Positions 17,275 to 26,276 are shown, numbered from the stretch's first letter. The stretch: DNA of 64,000 nt from Lachnospiraceae bacterium (GCA_016287675.1 JAEFAR010000002.1:1-64000); one strand, 5' to 3'. Notes: generated from the sequence alone by a model not told the origin. Numbers and translations: made by a program.

Positions 17275-17302
17275 TTGTTGGGCTATACGAAGGAGGAGCG
17301 CC

Positions 17303-17497
17303 ATGATCGAGCTCACAAGACTTAATGACAAGAAGTTCACTTTAAACTCCGATCTGATAGAGACGGTGGAAGAAGTGCCCGACACCTCCATTACCCTGAC
17401 CAACGGAAAAAAGATCATGGTCAAGGAGAGCAGGATTGAAGTAAAAAATCTTGTAAAGGAATTTAAAAAAGAAATTTTTAATCAAAATAACATATAA
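17303..17497 (+). CDS. swrD: FlbD/SwrD family flagellar protein
   Basis: Small protein of 64 residues between flgE and motA. In B. subtilis the homologue SwrD raises stator torque and is needed for swarming. The family core is seen in MIELTRLNDKKFTLNSDLIE and the LTNGKKIMVKES turn. ATG 17303 is used, behind GGAGGAG; an upstream in-frame ATG at 17267 lies within the flgE downstream hairpin and lacks a ribosome site. The C-terminal tail is Lys/Asn-rich. Confidence 0.9.
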   Translation: MIELTRLNDKKFTLNSDLIETVEEVPDTSITLTNGKKIMVKESRIEVKNLVKEFKKEIFNQNNI

Positions 17498-17564
17498 TTT
17501 TTGAAAACTATTTTTAATCAAAAAAACAATATGTGGTATTTTTTGAAAAAATTCGTAGTTACAT

Positions 17565-17594
17565 CTTGTGGTTTTTTTTGAAGTTTAGTATAAT
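17565..17594 (+). promoter_or_regulatory. Internal sigma-A-like promoter before motA
   Basis: TTGTGG (17565-17570) and TATAAT (17589-17594) are 18 bases apart. The block ACATCTTGTG followed by a T-run resembles the flgB promoter region at 5152-5184, suggesting the two promoters share control. A loose CodY-box-like sequence TAATTTTTGAAAACT (17495-17509, four mismatches) overlaps the flbD stop upstream. Confidence 0.65.
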
Positions 17595-17629
17595 CTATAG
17601 AGTTGAAGAACTATCGGAAGAAAGGTTTG

Positions 17630-18451
17630 GTGAAGGTTTTGGATTTAGCTTCCATTCTCGGATTGGTGCTTGCAATCCTGTTCGTATTGATATCAATTTC
17701 ATTGGGCGATGCCGGCGTTGCCAGTATCAAGTCTTTCCTTGATGCACCCTCTGCGATGATCACCTATGGTGGAGCTTTTGCAGTATCCCTTGTAATGTCT
17801 TCCGATATCAAAGGCTTTATAAAAGGTCTTAAATCGGTCAAGCTGATCCTCAAGCCGGTAAACTACAATGAAGAGGATATAATCAAGCAGATCATCGACC
17901 TTTCCAACGTTGCTCGTAAGGAAGGGCTTCTTGCACTGGAAGAAGCTGCCAACAACTCGATAGAAGATGAATTCATCAAAAAAGGTATCCTTCTCATCGT
18001 TGACGGTACCGACCCCGAGTTTGTTCGAAGCATTCTTGAGACCGAACTTTCGTGCATAGAGGATCGTCACAAGACCAACATAGGTTTCTGGGAAAACCTT
18101 GCCAGCATGGGTCCTGCCTGGGGTATGATCGGTACTCTTGTAGGACTTATCAACATGCTCGGTAATCTTTCAGATATTAACGCGGTAGGTCCTAACATGG
18201 CTATCGCCCTTGTTACGACTTTCTACGGATCCTTACTTGCAAACTGGCTTTGCATACCTGTTGCCACAAAGCTCAAAGCAAACAGCGGAGCCGAGATCAT
18301 GGCTAAGAATATCGTAGTGGAAGGACTTCTTTCAATCCAGGCAGGTGAAAACCCCAGGATCATCGAAGAAAAACTTAAATCCTTTATTTCACCCGAACGC
18401 AGACAGGCTATGGCCGGCGGAGAAGGTGGCGGAGAGGAAGGCGGTGAATAG
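17630..18451 (+). CDS. motA: Flagellar motor stator protein MotA
   Basis: Ion-channel stator subunit in the inner membrane. Four transmembrane segments can be read (about 7-25, 37-55, 155-175 and 185-205), with the cytoplasmic loop between the second and third contacting FliG. The family block ASMGPAWGMIGTLVGLINML is present. The start is set at GTG 17630, giving MKVLDLASILGL, 9 bases after GGAAG. The frame is open upstream to a TTG at 17603. The C-terminus is Gly/Glu-rich. motB follows after 2 bases. Confidence 0.94.
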   Translation: MKVLDLASILGLVLAILFVLISISLGDAGVASIKSFLDAPSAMITYGGAFAVSLVMSSDIKGFIKGLKSVKLILKPVNYNEEDIIKQIIDLSNVARKEGLLALEEAANNSIEDEFIKKGILLIVDGTDPEFVRSILETELSCIEDRHKTNIGFWENLASMGPAWGMIGTLVGLINMLGNLSDINAVGPNMAIALVTTFYGSLLANWLCIPVATKLKANSGAEIMAKNIVVEGLLSIQAGENPRIIEEKLKSFISPERRQAMAGGEGGGEEGGE

Positions 18452-18453
18452 CC

Positions 18454-19458
18454 TTGAAGAAAAAACCGGAAGAACCGCCGAAAGGTTCGCCCGCTTGGAT
18501 GGCGACCTTCTCGGATCTTATGAATCTTCTCCTTTGTTTCTTCGTATTGCTCTTCTCAATGTCATCCGTTGATGAAAGCAAGGTAGAGGCAATGCTGAAG
18601 TCTTTACAGGATACGTTCTCTATTTTTTCGGGCGGCGGCTCATCCTTTGAAGACGGTATCCTGATCTCCAGCGGAGCTACACAGCTCAGTAACCTGGACG
18701 AGTACTTTAATACCACCGGTAAGACAGACGACGGCGAATCCGTCGATAATGTGGATGATAACGAAAGAGGTGCCGAAAACATCGGTAACGGAGACAATAA
18801 CGCCGAACTTGGCCAGAACTCCGACAACCTCGAAAAAACCGGAGATAACACTGAACACATTCCCACTGCCGATGAGCCCAATCAGGGTTCTTCGGGTTCG
18901 GATTCCGATAAAACCGCAGGAAATGAACTGACTGCGGAGCAGTTGGCAGCTCTTGCCGAGAAAAAAGAAAAAGAGCTGAACAAAGCCGAATCATCGGTCA
19001 TCTATGAGGAGATCATCGGTATCCTTGACAAGACAAAGATCCTTGATGATCTTGACATCACCATAGATTCGGAAACCTATCAGTTCATTCAGATCGAGAT
19101 CAGCGGCGCTGTTTTGTTCGATGCCGGAAAAGATACGGTTAAAAATGATGCATTGCCGATCCTTTCAAGGCTCGGTAACATCTTAAAACAATACAGGGAG
19201 TACAAGATAGAAGTTATCGGCCACACAGACAATACTCCCACAAATGTTGAACATTTTGCAAATAATGACATTCTCTCGGCGTGCAGAGCGATCTCTGTTG
19301 CTACTTATTTCGCCGAAGATAAAGGTATAGGCTGGAGAAATCTCTATTATGCCGGTCGCGGAGACCATGAACCTGTTGCTGACAATTCCACGGAAGAAGG
19401 CAGAGCACAGAACAGAAGAGTGGAAATTCGTTTGTATAATCAAAGAAGCTCAAAATAA
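18454..19458 (+). CDS. motB: Flagellar motor stator protein MotB
   Basis: Stator subunit that anchors MotA to peptidoglycan. It starts with TTG at 18454, within two bases of the motA stop. The single transmembrane helix follows MATFSDLMNLLLCFFVLLFS, with the ion-binding Asp21. A long Asn/Asp/Gly/Glu-rich linker (about 85-165) precedes a C-terminal OmpA-like peptidoglycan-binding domain (about 195-330) with VIGHTDNTPT and RAQNRRVEIRL. The 334 residues exceed the usual 250-280 because of the linker. Confidence 0.95.
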   Translation: MKKKPEEPPKGSPAWMATFSDLMNLLLCFFVLLFSMSSVDESKVEAMLKSLQDTFSIFSGGGSSFEDGILISSGATQLSNLDEYFNTTGKTDDGESVDNVDDNERGAENIGNGDNNAELGQNSDNLEKTGDNTEHIPTADEPNQGSSGSDSDKTAGNELTAEQLAALAEKKEKELNKAESSVIYEEIIGILDKTKILDDLDITIDSETYQFIQIEISGAVLFDAGKDTVKNDALPILSRLGNILKQYREYKIEVIGHTDNTPTNVEHFANNDILSACRAISVATYFAEDKGIGWRNLYYAGRGDHEPVADNSTEEGRAQNRRVEIRLYNQRSSK

Positions 19459-19473
19459 ATTTTTGGAGGCATC

Positions 19474-20010
19474 ATGAAAAAGAACATTCTTGCAATTGCT
19501 ATATTGGCAGCTGTGATTGCCAACATCATACTTTCTGTTGTGATCCTGTTCTCGGTTGTTCCTGCTGCAAATAATGCAAACAAGCTCGTTCAGAAGATCT
19601 GTACGGTCATTAATCTCGAACTGGAAAACCCGGATGCGGCAACATATGCAAAAGTGCCTTTGGCTTCCAGAGTTCCTTACCAGATCGGAGACAAGCTCAC
19701 TGTCGGTCTTAAGAAAGGTGAAGGAGACACGAAAGCAGCTTACGCACTTGCTACCTGGAGCCTGATCCTTAACTCCGATGCGCCGAACTACAAAGAAGTA
19801 ACTGCCGTCATCGACAATCAAAAGGCGGTGCTTAACGATCACATGATAAGTCTCATTAAGGGCTACACAGCGGATGAACTCGAAAAGAACGAAGCTGCCT
19901 TAAAGGGAGAACTGATCTCATACTGCAGAACCTACTTCAGAACATCTGACAGCGAATCCGGAGATGAGCTTGTTGTAGATGTGGCATTAACTATCACCAT
20001 ACAGCGCTGA
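19474..20010 (+). CDS. fliL: Flagellar basal-body-associated protein FliL
   Basis: Single-pass inner-membrane protein that supports the stators. The 178 residues have an N-terminal transmembrane helix (about 4-30) and an outer C-terminal domain ending in GELISYCRTYFRTSD...VDVALTITIQR. Similarity to characterised FliL is modest, so the call leans on topology and on its place between motB and fliM. The ribosome site is TGGAGG. Confidence 0.85.
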   Translation: MKKNILAIAILAAVIANIILSVVILFSVVPAANNANKLVQKICTVINLELENPDAATYAKVPLASRVPYQIGDKLTVGLKKGEGDTKAAYALATWSLILNSDAPNYKEVTAVIDNQKAVLNDHMISLIKGYTADELEKNEAALKGELISYCRTYFRTSDSESGDELVVDVALTITIQR

Positions 20011-20080
20011 TGACCTGATCTGAGACGGTACCGCTTGTGTCGTATCTTTAAAATTTTACCTATAGGAAAAGGGATTAAAC

Positions 20081-21058
20081 ATGGGAGACGTACTTTCCCA
20101 AAAAGAAATAGATGACCTGTTGAAAGCCTTTTCGACAGGAGAGATCGATGCCGAGGAATTTAAGGAGACAAAGGACGTTGTAGTAAAGAACTACGACTTC
20201 TCCAGACCTTCCAAATTCTCTAAAGAGCATTTGAGGACTCTCGAGATTATCTTCGAACATTTCGGACGTCTTTTGTCAACGCATTTTCCTGCGTACCTGC
20301 GTACAAATGCTCAGATTGAAGTGGTCAACTCTGAAGCTATCATTTATGCCGAATTTACCAACGCACTTTCAAATCCGGTTCTTCTCGGAATGATAGATTT
20401 CGATCCTCTTGAAGGCAGTATCATCATTGAGTTGTCCGAAAACATCGGGTTTGCGGTTGTTGACCGTATGCTTGGCGGAGCGGGACTTCCTCTTGAGAAG
20501 AGCAGGGATTTCACTGAGATCGAGAGAACGATCCTTGAAAGGATCTTCGTAATGATCACCAATCAGCTGGCAGAACCCTGGGGGAACGTAGTAGAGCTTT
20601 CACCCACATTCACCAGAATAGAGACAAACTCTCAATTTGCCCAGTTTATCAGCCCCAATGAGATGATCGCTCTGATAACCATGAGCATTAAGATAGGTTC
20701 GGTCGAGGGTCTGATGAATGTATGTATTCCCTATTCGGTCATCGAACCGGTTATCGACAAGTTGAACACCAAGTACTGGTATTCAACGATGCAGGAGAAG
20801 AACGACGACGTCTACAAGAGCTTTATCGAATCAGCCATTTCAAAGGCACGTGTTCCTGTTAAGGCCGTACTTGGCAGAAGCGTAATTTCTGTCAATGATT
20901 ATATAAACATGGCAAAAGGCGACATTATCAAACTTGACAGAAAGGTTTCCGATGAACTTGATATCTATGTCGGAAATATATACAAATTCACTGCTTTACC
21001 CGGTGAATCATTAGATTCCTACGCGATCAAGATCGCGTCTGTGATCAAGGAGGACTAA
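20081..21058 (+). CDS. fliM: Flagellar motor switch protein FliM
   Basis: C-ring protein that binds CheY-P through its N-terminal peptide, here VLSQKEIDDLLKAF. The middle CheC-like domain has no phosphatase E..N motif, as expected for FliM. The C-terminal SpoA domain (about 245-320) ends in KLDRKVSDELDIYVGNIYKF. The 325 residues are typical. The gene precedes fliY with a 3-base gap. Confidence 0.97.
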   Translation: MGDVLSQKEIDDLLKAFSTGEIDAEEFKETKDVVVKNYDFSRPSKFSKEHLRTLEIIFEHFGRLLSTHFPAYLRTNAQIEVVNSEAIIYAEFTNALSNPVLLGMIDFDPLEGSIIIELSENIGFAVVDRMLGGAGLPLEKSRDFTEIERTILERIFVMITNQLAEPWGNVVELSPTFTRIETNSQFAQFISPNEMIALITMSIKIGSVEGLMNVCIPYSVIEPVIDKLNTKYWYSTMQEKNDDVYKSFIESAISKARVPVKAVLGRSVISVNDYINMAKGDIIKLDRKVSDELDIYVGNIYKFTALPGESLDSYAIKIASVIKED

Positions 21059-21061
21059 TTT

Positions 21062-22252
21062 ATGGATGGATTATTGTCACAGGAAGAAATAAATGCATTG
21101 TTTAACAGCACCGATGACGATACTGCCGAAGAAACCAATACTGCGACATCAGCTGCGGCGGGACCGAGTGAAAGTCTTTCGGGAGAGGAAAAAGATGCGA
21201 TAGGAGAGATCTCCAACATTTCCATGGGAAGCTCTGCTACAACTCTTGCAGCTCTCGTAAACCAGAAAGTCGACATTTCGACTCCCTCTGTTTCCATCGT
21301 CAATTGGGCACAGCTTGTAAGCTCCTATGATAAGCCCTGTATTTTCATACAGATCCTGTACAAAGAAGGTCTTGACGGAAACAACATCCTTATTCTTAAA
21401 GAAAACGATGTAAAGGTCATTGCAGATCTCATGATGGGCGGAGACGGAACAAACACCTCCGGTGAACTTTCAGATCTTCATTTAAGTGCCATCAGTGAAG
21501 CCATGAACCAGATGATGGGTTCTGCTTCCACATCAATTTCATCAATGATCGAAGCAAAGGTCGATATCACGCCGCCCAATGCCACCGTCATAGACATGAC
21601 GAATGTGGAGGATGCCGGCAAGATCGCATCTTTCCTTACAAAGGATTTCGTAAAGGTTTCCTTTAAGATGACAGTGGGAGACCTTGTGGACAGTGAATTG
21701 ATGCAGCTGTATCCCATAGAGTTTGCCCGTAATCTTTATCGCAAATTTGTGGGAGGAGATCAGCCTGCACCTGCTCCTGAACCGGCACCGGCTCCCCAGC
21801 CCGCACCTCAGGCCGCGGCGGCTCCTAATCCCGGCATGATGGGACAGCAGGGCATGGCTCCGAATCCCGGTATGATGAACATGGGTTACGGAATGGGAAT
21901 GATGCCTCAGCAGATGCAGATGCCTCAGATGGGCTTTGCAATGCCTCCTCAGGCGGATGTAAACGTTTCTCCCGCTCAGTTCCAGCCTTTTATGCAGGTT
22001 CAGTCACCTCTGCTTCAGACGGAAAACATCGATCTTTTGTTGGATGTTCCGTTGGAGGTTTCGGTTGAACTCGGCAGAACAAGCAGAACCATAAAAGAAA
22101 TACTTGATTTTGCTCCCGGTACTGTAGTTGAACTTAATCGACTTGCAGGTGAACCCATAGATGTACTTGTTAACGGCAAATACGTTGCCAAGGGCGAAGT
22201 TGTTGTTATCGGCGAATCTTTCGGTATCAGGATCACTGAGGTCATTAAGTAA
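21062..22252 (+). CDS. fliY: Flagellar motor switch phosphatase FliY (CheC-like plus FliN)
   Basis: C-ring component and CheY-P phosphatase of Gram-positive bacteria. The order is: a CheY-binding peptide (GLLSQEEINALF), a CheC-like domain (about 35-225) with both active E..N motifs (EISNISMGS and EAMNQMMGS), a Pro/Ala then Met/Gln/Pro-rich linker (about 235-310), and a C-terminal FliN/SpoA domain (LLLDVPLEVSVELGRTSRTI). The linker carries about 17 methionines, which is unusual. RBS AAGGAGG overlaps the fliM end. Confidence 0.96.
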   Translation: MDGLLSQEEINALFNSTDDDTAEETNTATSAAAGPSESLSGEEKDAIGEISNISMGSSATTLAALVNQKVDISTPSVSIVNWAQLVSSYDKPCIFIQILYKEGLDGNNILILKENDVKVIADLMMGGDGTNTSGELSDLHLSAISEAMNQMMGSASTSISSMIEAKVDITPPNATVIDMTNVEDAGKIASFLTKDFVKVSFKMTVGDLVDSELMQLYPIEFARNLYRKFVGGDQPAPAPEPAPAPQPAPQAAAAPNPGMMGQQGMAPNPGMMNMGYGMGMMPQQMQMPQMGFAMPPQADVNVSPAQFQPFMQVQSPLLQTENIDLLLDVPLEVSVELGRTSRTIKEILDFAPGTVVELNRLAGEPIDVLVNGKYVAKGEVVVIGESFGIRITEVIK

Positions 22253-22298
22253 AAAAAGGATAAAATCCCACATTTGATTATCTTTTGTTGGAGTTTTA

Positions 22299-22307
22299 TG
22301 CTATAAT
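22299..22307 (+). promoter_or_regulatory. Internal extended -10 promoter candidate before cheY
   Basis: TGC-TATAAT (22299-22307) is a perfect extended -10 element in the 102-base gap before cheY; no good -35 is visible at 16-18 bases. It would let cheY and later genes be transcribed apart from the long upstream mRNA. Confidence 0.5.
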
Positions 22308-22354
22308 GAAGAAGCATAGTATTTTCAAACTATATTGAGATAGGAGTGACGATT

Positions 22355-22717
22355 ATGGCTAAGAGTATTTTGATTTGCGACGATGCGGCATTTATGAGAA
22401 TGATGATTAAAGACATCCTTACGAAGAACGGCTATGAAATCGCCGGCGAAGCTGAGAATGGTGCCGTAGCAGTAGACAAGTATTCCGAAACAAAACCCGA
22501 TCTTGTAATGATGGATATCACAATGCCTGAAAAGGACGGTATCCAGGCACTTAAGGAAATTCGTTCAAAAGACGGAGCAGCTAACATCATCATGTGTTCT
22601 GCAATGGGTCAGCAGGCAATGGTTATCGAATCCATTCAGGCAGGAGCCAAGGACTTCATTGTTAAGCCTTTCCAGGCGGACAGAGTTCTTGAGGCAGTTA
22701 GAAAAGTTATCGGATAA
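22355..22717 (+). CDS. cheY: Chemotaxis response regulator CheY
   Basis: Single-domain receiver of 120 residues that carries the signal from CheA to FliM. Acid pocket Asp9 and Asp10 (LICDDAAFMRMM), phosphorylation site Asp54 (VMMDITMPEKDG), Ser/Thr switch in CSAMGQQ and Lys in FIVKPFQ are all present. The ATG at 22355 is preferred to GTG 22346, which lies inside the ribosome site TAGGAG. It is placed between fliY and fliO as in Bacillus. Confidence 0.97.
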   Translation: MAKSILICDDAAFMRMMIKDILTKNGYEIAGEAENGAVAVDKYSETKPDLVMMDITMPEKDGIQALKEIRSKDGAANIIMCSAMGQQAMVIESIQAGAKDFIVKPFQADRVLEAVRKVIG

Positions 22718-22719
22718 TT

Positions 22720-23148
22720 ATGCTGAATTTAGGTTCATTTGTGCTTTACAGCGCAGAGAAGACCACGGGGATCAAATCCACCGGGCAGAATCTGCTTGAA
22801 TTCTTCGGCATTATATTGATTTTCATCATTGTCCTTGTTGCTTGCTGGGCTACCACGAGGTTCGTTGCCTCGAAGCAGTTGGCAGGAAAAAACACGGGCA
22901 ATTTTGAAGTTGTGGAAACATATGCTATTGCAAGAGATCGTTTCTTACAACTTGTTCGCATCGGTACCAGGTACTATGCGATCGCTGTCGGGAAGGACAG
23001 CATCAGTGTTATCTGTGAGTTATCAAAGGAAGACATTAACCTTGAAAGGAAGACGGGCTCATCGGTCAACGGGTTCTCAAATGTGCTTGCTTCCATTTTA
23101 AAAAAGAACGAAAACAAGGACTTTTCCGGCGATAATGATAAGCAGTAA
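22720..23148 (+). CDS. fliO: Flagellar biosynthesis protein FliO
   Basis: Helps FliP fold during assembly of the export gate. The 142-residue protein has one transmembrane helix (about 22-42, LLEFFGIILIFIIVLVACWA) and a short beta-rich cytoplasmic domain with the FliO pattern FEVVETYAIARDRFLQLVRIGTRYYAIAVGKDSI. The tail is charged and variable. It is two bases after cheY and directly ahead of fliP, the conserved position. Confidence 0.92.
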   Translation: MLNLGSFVLYSAEKTTGIKSTGQNLLEFFGIILIFIIVLVACWATTRFVASKQLAGKNTGNFEVVETYAIARDRFLQLVRIGTRYYAIAVGKDSISVICELSKEDINLERKTGSSVNGFSNVLASILKKNENKDFSGDNDKQ

Positions 23149-23184
23149 AAATTGCATTCAGCAAATAATTAAGGTTATTGGGTT

Positions 23185-24066
23185 ATGATGAAGTGCTTGA
23201 AAAATTACAAAAAGCTTTCTGTTTTTGTAATTATCGGTATATTCCTTACAATAACCTCTATTTTCATTTGTAAAACAATTCCTGCTTATGCGGCACAGGT
23301 CACAGGGCAGGAAGAGAACGACACTTCCGAAACAGAAAATAACGAGAGATCGAATTCCGGTATCAGTATCAACGGTAACCTCGGAGATCTCGGTATATCA
23401 ATTACGACAAACAACGATGATGATGACGCGAATAACGGCCTCTCAACCACTTTAAGGATACTCATCCTTTTGACCGTTATTTCTCTTGCTCCCTCCATTT
23501 TGATAATGGTGACGAGTTTTATGCGCATTCTCATCGTTTTTCATTTTGTACGGAGCGCCCTGGGATTGCAGACAACACCTCCCAATCAGGTTCTGATCGG
23601 ACTGGCGCTGTTTATCACATTTTTTGTCATGGAGCCTGTTTTTTCTCAGGTGAACAATAACGCCATCAAACCCTTGGAAGCCAATGAGATCACCTACGAA
23701 GAGGCCATCGATCTCGGAATGGAACCCATCAGGGAATTTATGTTCGGCCAGATCAGAAACGAAAAAGATCTGACTTTATTCTGTAATCTGGCAGGCATAG
23801 AGACAGTGAACACTCTTGATGACATTCCCACCTATGTGCTGATCCCTTCTTTTATCATCAGTGAATTGAGGATCGCATTTTATATGGGATTTATCATATA
23901 CATACCGTTCCTTATTATCGATATGGTTGTTTCCGCAACCTTGATGTCAATGGGTATGATGATGCTGCCGCCCACAACCATTTCCACACCCTTCAAGATA
24001 CTTCTGTTTATTGTTGTAGACGGTTGGTCTTTGGTAATTGAGCAGCTGGTTATGACCTTCTTCTAA
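23185..24066 (+). CDS. fliP: Flagellar export gate protein FliP
   Basis: Core pore subunit of the type III export gate. The 293-residue precursor has an N-terminal signal sequence (about 8-36, ending near AYAA), an acidic Asn/Asp-rich linker, then the FliP core with MVTSFMRILIVFHFVRSALGLQTTPPNQVLIGLALFIT and IPSFIISELRIAFYMGF. Four transmembrane helices are visible in the mature part. Two ATG codons stand in tandem at 23185 and 23188. The next gene is fliR, not fliQ. Confidence 0.97.
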   Translation: MMKCLKNYKKLSVFVIIGIFLTITSIFICKTIPAYAAQVTGQEENDTSETENNERSNSGISINGNLGDLGISITTNNDDDDANNGLSTTLRILILLTVISLAPSILIMVTSFMRILIVFHFVRSALGLQTTPPNQVLIGLALFITFFVMEPVFSQVNNNAIKPLEANEITYEEAIDLGMEPIREFMFGQIRNEKDLTLFCNLAGIETVNTLDDIPTYVLIPSFIISELRIAFYMGFIIYIPFLIIDMVVSATLMSMGMMMLPPTTISTPFKILLFIVVDGWSLVIEQLVMTFF

Positions 24067-24081
24067 GGGAGGCAGACTATT

Positions 24082-24867
24082 ATGGCGTCATTTACTCTTG
24101 ACAATCTGGATGTTTTTCTGGCAGTTTTTGCCAGGATCACAGGCTTTGTTTTTACCGCGCCCTTCTTTTCTTTGAGAAATGTCCCTCAAAGAGCCAAGGT
24201 CCTGCTTTCCCTTGCGTTTTCCGTTATAGTGTTCATGACTTTGGGAACCGGATCTCTTGGGTACAACGGCGTTATCGCATATGCGGGGATAATCGTAAAA
24301 GATGCGGTCTGCGGTATGATTTTGGGGCTTTTTGCCACACTTGCCAACTACATTCTTTCCATGGCAGGGCAGATGCTTGATATGGAGATCGGTTTTTCAA
24401 ACATACAGGAATTCGATCCCACCACCAATCTGAACATCACCATCAGCAGTACATTTTTAACGTATGCCGTAACATTGATGCTGATAGTTACAGACATGCA
24501 TTTGTTTATCCTGAAGGCCGTCATCGATTCGTTTGAAGTGGTCCCTGTGGGGAGAGTGGCTATCACGGGAAGTATCTATGAATCACTGGCTCATTTCATA
24601 CTGGATTATATGATCATTGCATTCAGGATCACCCTTCCTGTGTTTGCAGCCATATTGATCGTCAACACACTGCTGGCTATACTTGCGAAGGTTGCGCCTC
24701 AGATGAACATGTTTGTGGTGGGCTTTCAGCTTAAGATCTTTGTCGGTCTTACCGTCATGATCGTAATGATGATGTTTTTACCGAGTATTTCGGATTTTAT
24801 ATTCAATAAGATGATCTACTACATGAGGGATGCGATCCCTTACCTGACGGGAGGAGGTGCAGGATGA
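24082..24867 (+). CDS. fliR: Flagellar export gate protein FliR
   Basis: Export gate subunit with about six transmembrane helices and 261 residues. The family start FARITGFVFTAPFFSLRNVPQRAKVLLSLAFS and the block VFAAILIVNTLLAILAKVAPQMNMFVVGFQLKI identify it. It comes before fliQ here, whereas the common order is fliP-fliQ-fliR. Its stop overlaps the fliQ start (ATGA). AAGGGAGG precedes the ATG. Confidence 0.96.
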   Translation: MASFTLDNLDVFLAVFARITGFVFTAPFFSLRNVPQRAKVLLSLAFSVIVFMTLGTGSLGYNGVIAYAGIIVKDAVCGMILGLFATLANYILSMAGQMLDMEIGFSNIQEFDPTTNLNITISSTFLTYAVTLMLIVTDMHLFILKAVIDSFEVVPVGRVAITGSIYESLAHFILDYMIIAFRITLPVFAAILIVNTLLAILAKVAPQMNMFVVGFQLKIFVGLTVMIVMMMFLPSISDFIFNKMIYYMRDAIPYLTGGGAG

Positions 24868-25130
24868 ACGAACAATTGCTTATAGACATTTTTTCACAGG
24901 CTCTTGTACTCGTGTTAAAGCTTTCCGCACCCTTGCTGCTGGTTTCCTTGGCTATAGGTCTTATCATCAGCTTGTTTCAGACTCTTACGTCGATCCAGGA
25001 ATCAACACTTACTTTTGTTCCGAAGCTGATAGGAGTTTTTATCGTTTTAATGCTTGCCGGAGCATGGATCTTAAAGAATATGGAAGAGTTTACCAGAGAA
25101 TTGTTCAATTTCTCCCATTACGTCGGATAG
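24864..25130 (+). CDS. fliQ: Flagellar export gate protein FliQ
   Basis: Small gate subunit of 88 residues with two transmembrane hairpin helices (about 15-40 and 50-73). The core ALVLVLKLSAPLLLVSLAIG and ISLFQTLTSIQESTLTFVPKL is the family signature. It is coupled to fliR through ATGA, and flhB begins 6 bases later. Confidence 0.97.
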   Translation: MNEQLLIDIFSQALVLVLKLSAPLLLVSLAIGLIISLFQTLTSIQESTLTFVPKLIGVFIVLMLAGAWILKNMEEFTRELFNFSHYVG

Positions 25131-25136
25131 CAGCCT

Positions 25137-26276
25137 ATGATCAAAGCGGAAGAGTTTGATAAGCCGAATAATTTGAAGCTTCTGCTTCCCATGGATCTGC
25201 AGTTCTTTGCCGATGAAGGCGCCGGCGGTGAAAAGACCGAGGAGCCTACAGCCAAAAGACTGGAAGATGCGAGAAAAGAAGGACAGGTCAGTAAGAGCCA
25301 GGAACTGGTTACTGCCGGGATGCTGTTTGCATTGTTTATTTCCTTAAAGCTATTTGCAGCTTACATCAGCGATAACCTGATGAAGGCATTTCCGGAAAAT
25401 TACAACAGCATGTCGGTTTACGCCGTGGAGATGCCGAACAACGGTTACGTTCAGGCACTCTTCAGAACAGCGCTGATCAGGATCCTGATAACCTGTCTTC
25501 CCATTCTTTTACTTGCATTTGTTACTGCATTTCTTGTAAATGTGATGCAGGTCAAATGGAAACCTACGGCAAAACCGCTGCAGCCGAAACTGAGCAAGAT
25601 CAGTCCTGCCAAGGGAGCAAAAAGAATGTTCTCCATGGACAAGGTTTTTGATCTGATAAAGGCCATAATCAAGATCGGATTGATCTTTTACATAGCTTTT
25701 TCCAACATCATCGATGATGTGGACAAGATCAAGATAATGTATCAGCTTGAGCTTTGGCCTGCAGTCATATACATTTGCGATTTTATTATTAATCTCGGAT
25801 TTAAGATAGCATTCATTTATCTCATAGTGGGCTTTGCGGATTACATGTACCGTCGCTGGAAGTTCAACAAGGACATGAAGATGACAAAGCAGGAGGTAAA
25901 GGATGAATACAAACAGCAGGAAGGTGATCCTCAGGTAAAGGGAAGGATCAAGAGCAAGATGCGTGAAGCATCTCAGAGGAGAATGATGCAAAAGGTTCCG
26001 GAAGCGGATGTTGTAATCACGAACCCTACTCACTTTGCCTGCGCTATAAGATACGACAAAGAAGTTTCCAAAGCGCCGGTGCTTATTGCAAAAGGCGCCG
26101 ATTATCTGGCCCAGAAGATCAAAGATACTGCTAAAGAGAACAAGGTTCCCATCGTTGAAAATAAAGCTCTTGCGAGAATGCTTTATTACAATGTGGATCT
26201 GGATTCCGAAATTCCCGAAGAGCTCTATCAGATGACGGCCGAAGTCCTTGCTTACGTTTATGGTTTGAAATCGTAA
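25137..26276 (+). CDS. flhB: Flagellar export switch protein FlhB
   Basis: Export gate protein whose self-cleavage allows the change from hook to filament substrates. The 379 residues include an N-terminal cytoplasmic start with MDLQFFADEGAGGEKTEEPT, four transmembrane helices and the cytoplasmic domain with the autocleavage motif NPTH (Asn296-His299). The proline and threonine are intact, so normal switching is expected. The partner ruler FliK is encoded at 12750. Confidence 0.97.
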   Translation: MIKAEEFDKPNNLKLLLPMDLQFFADEGAGGEKTEEPTAKRLEDARKEGQVSKSQELVTAGMLFALFISLKLFAAYISDNLMKAFPENYNSMSVYAVEMPNNGYVQALFRTALIRILITCLPILLLAFVTAFLVNVMQVKWKPTAKPLQPKLSKISPAKGAKRMFSMDKVFDLIKAIIKIGLIFYIAFSNIIDDVDKIKIMYQLELWPAVIYICDFIINLGFKIAFIYLIVGFADYMYRRWKFNKDMKMTKQEVKDEYKQQEGDPQVKGRIKSKMREASQRRMMQKVPEADVVITNPTHFACAIRYDKEVSKAPVLIAKGADYLAQKIKDTAKENKVPIVENKALARMLYYNVDLDSEIPEELYQMTAEVLAYVYGLKS

